DNA of 64,000 nt from Balanoglossus misakiensis. Lineage: Eukaryota > Hemichordata. The stretch spans positions 4,526,001 to 4,590,000 of the forward strand of contig CM082598.2 of assembly GCA_040954595.2 (NCBI GenBank), read 5' to 3'. Position numbers and translations under genes: made by a program. Shown piece after piece: positions 62,102 through 64,000 of this stretch; position 1 is the first letter of the stretch, and each line of letters starts with the position of its first letter. The notes below the pieces were generated by a model. The model was not told the DNA's origin, ran no database searches, and was given only the letters and a program-made list of their open reading frames with translations.

Positions 62102-62117
62102 CGTTGACTAGATTAAT
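62102..62117 (-). promoter_or_regulatory. 5' UTR start of FRS coding exon, with splice acceptor
   Basis: On the - strand, CTTCATTCCAG precedes ATTAATCTAGTCAACG and then the ATG. An acceptor 16 nt before the start codon implies at least one upstream non-coding exon, right of 62120. Confidence 0.6.
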
Positions 62118-64000
62118 CTGGAATGAAGAACACGGAATGATTAGACTCCAGTGGATTTTTCCTTCAGGTAAAAAAATATTTAGCGCAAAATAAGGATGGG
62201 TGCAATAGGTGAAACAAGATGGCTTTCTCTAGAACTGCAAATACAAATTGCAGTCCCTGTATTCCATGGATTTCAATGTTTAGACACTACGTTAGCTGTA
62301 AGTGTAACTTTTGGGTTATTTTCAGTATTTTGGCTCTGTGTACCATATTAGTCAATATCTGGGTGTGTTTATGGCTCTAATTAGATTATATATATACTCA
62401 TTTAATTGTCTCATTGCATCATATAATTCAATTTAATTCAGTCTAATTACTGTGTTATTGATAAGTTTGCTATATATAGTTTTCTGTATTATTAATAGTC
62501 TCTCTATTCAGTTGTTTGTCACATTTTTCTTTATCTCAAGAAATCTCCTGGCAAAGAACATCATTACTCCCACGGATGTAATCCTTTTTATGAACTTTTC
62601 ACCTTCTTGAAAAATAGTCCGCACATTAGCCCAAGCTGGTACAGCCAAAACTTTGTTGTAAACCAGAAAAGTGCAGCACAATTTAATTGCCATTTCAGAC
62701 TCTAACTCAAACGGTCACATGACTTCCATCCTGTTGTTGCAAAACGTGATTTGGGGGTCCCTGGTTTCTGGGTCATTAACACACTGCATAGCATTCACGT
62801 GTTTTCATCTCACTTTTCTAAACAGGCTGCAGGATTTTCCGGCAGCAATTCAGAAGATGAATATCCAGAAATGAAAGATTTACAAACAATTCTATGTGAA
62901 AGAAATTGTATCAGAATTACCACACTGGAGATAAATGTACACTGTGTTGTGTTGTGTTGTGTTGTGTTGTGTTGTGTTGTGTTGTGTTGTGTTGTGTTGT
63001 ATTGTATTGTTACTATATATTATTTTTAGTGTATTGTACTGTCAGAATTAAGTAAATTTGCAGTGTACCAGGTACATGTATTTTTAAAACGATTATTGCT
63101 TCTGATAAGAATGTCAATATTTTGTCTACAACTTGTCTGATGACTATTGTATTGAGTTAAAATGTGGTAAAGACTGAAATAAATTTCATGTTCAGATGAT
63201 TGCCAATATTGGATGTCTCTAAAAATATAAAAATATGCAATAGCCTATACAAAAGTGTCTTTGAAATGTCAGTCTGGTCTATAAATAGTTACATGTATTT
63301 GTGTGCAAAAAACGTCTCCAATTCAAAGTAACCTTGAGCATATGCTGCAGATGATTACCGTGTACTCTTGAACTCGTACATCTACCACTATAGTGTTCTC
63401 GGAGCACACACTTCAGAGAAAAACACTTAGTACAGCTGAATAAATGGGTGCCACACCCATTTAATATTTAGCTTGTACATATTTAAGCCACAGTCCCTCC
63501 ATACAGCTATAATCAGAAGCTGATATGATTATTTATACCCATCAGTTAGTTCATACAAATGGACCATTTCAAGTTTGAAAAAAATGCAATTTGGCAGCTA
63601 TTGAGGCTTTAATATCATTGGGGTGGGGGAGGGTGAGGGGAGGGTACTACCCAGAAGCACATCTGACTGTTAAGTCCTTATATGAAATGAAAACAAAATC
63701 TACAGGAGGCTCACTTTGCTCAAAATCAGGTGGACATTTTCCAAAAACATGTGAGTTACCTGGGCAGGATAATTTGAAATTTACTGATCGGATGTTTTCT
63801 CTCCAAGGTACGTGATTATCAATGGTCCATGTAAACAGGATCGGTTAATGCAAAAACTCTGCAACACTATAACATCCCTAAACTCCAGCGCAAGTTAAGC
63901 AACTCGTATTACAGCTTTCTGTAACCTTTGACCCTGATTACTCTGTATGTGGGTCCAACTGAACCATTGGAAACAACGCGACAGAACCAATCTCTGGGGC
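62118..64000. other. FRS upstream region, no exon recognised
   Basis: AT-rich, probably a 5' UTR intron of FRS on the - strand. Contains the pentanucleotide array at 62943-63010 and a possible MITE edge (GCAGCTATTGAGGCTTTAAT, 63594-63613). The ORF at 63591-63815 has no recognisable homology. Confidence 0.5.
62943..63010. repeat. (TGTTG)n pentanucleotide microsatellite
   Basis: About 13 uninterrupted copies of a GTGTT-type unit, ending in ATTGT variants. Confidence 0.95.

Noticed and set aside
63591-63815. Possible + strand gene at the right end
   Set aside because: 74 residues of low complexity without homology I can recognise; starts at a repeat edge.

Overview
This is animal nuclear DNA. 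It is AT-rich, its coding exons are short and separated by GT-AG introns, and its gaps hold dozens of short palindromic transposons. The three multi-exon genes encode a vertebrate-type cryptochrome, the inner-ring nucleoporin NUP205 and an FRS2/FRS3-type FGF-receptor adaptor. That gene set, plus the dense miniature inverted-repeat elements (MITEs), points to a marine invertebrate. A cephalochordate such as Branchiostoma is my best guess, but other invertebrate groups are not excluded. No bacterial, viral or organellar features were seen.

Layout. (1) 1396-13564, + strand: the last ten exons of a type II cryptochrome; its first exon(s), about 53 residues, lie left of the window. (2) 13565-19342: cryptochrome 3' region and intergenic DNA. 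(3) 19343-19987, - strand: an intronless hotdog-fold thioesterase with a probable mitochondrial presequence. (4) 20796-45590, + strand: the complete NUP205 coding sequence, 37 exons that join in frame to 2046 codons. It starts head-to-head with the thioesterase, 808 bp away. (5) About 46385-56610: a roughly 10.2 kb palindrome with no host gene. It has ~1 kb outer arms, tandem ~105-bp repeat arms (about 25 copies left, about 33 right) and a ~2.1 kb loop that is itself full of hairpins. It looks like a giant foldback-type element. (6) 57365-57935: a 62-bp minisatellite. (7) 59215-62101, - strand: a complete three-exon FRS2/3-like gene of 431 residues, with an upstream non-coding exon implied.

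The host genes do not form one pathway: they are a circadian/photolyase-family flavoprotein, an acyl-CoA thioesterase, a nuclear pore scaffold and a receptor-tyrosine-kinase adaptor. The transposon record is the most informative part of the non-coding DNA. At least eight MITE-like families recur, with TA, TTAA or 9-bp target duplications. One nested insertion can be read directly by comparing filled and empty sites.

Exon boundaries were set by hand from splice signals, reading-frame continuity and remembered family sequence. Repeat boundaries are good to a few bases where a target duplication is visible and to tens of bases elsewhere.
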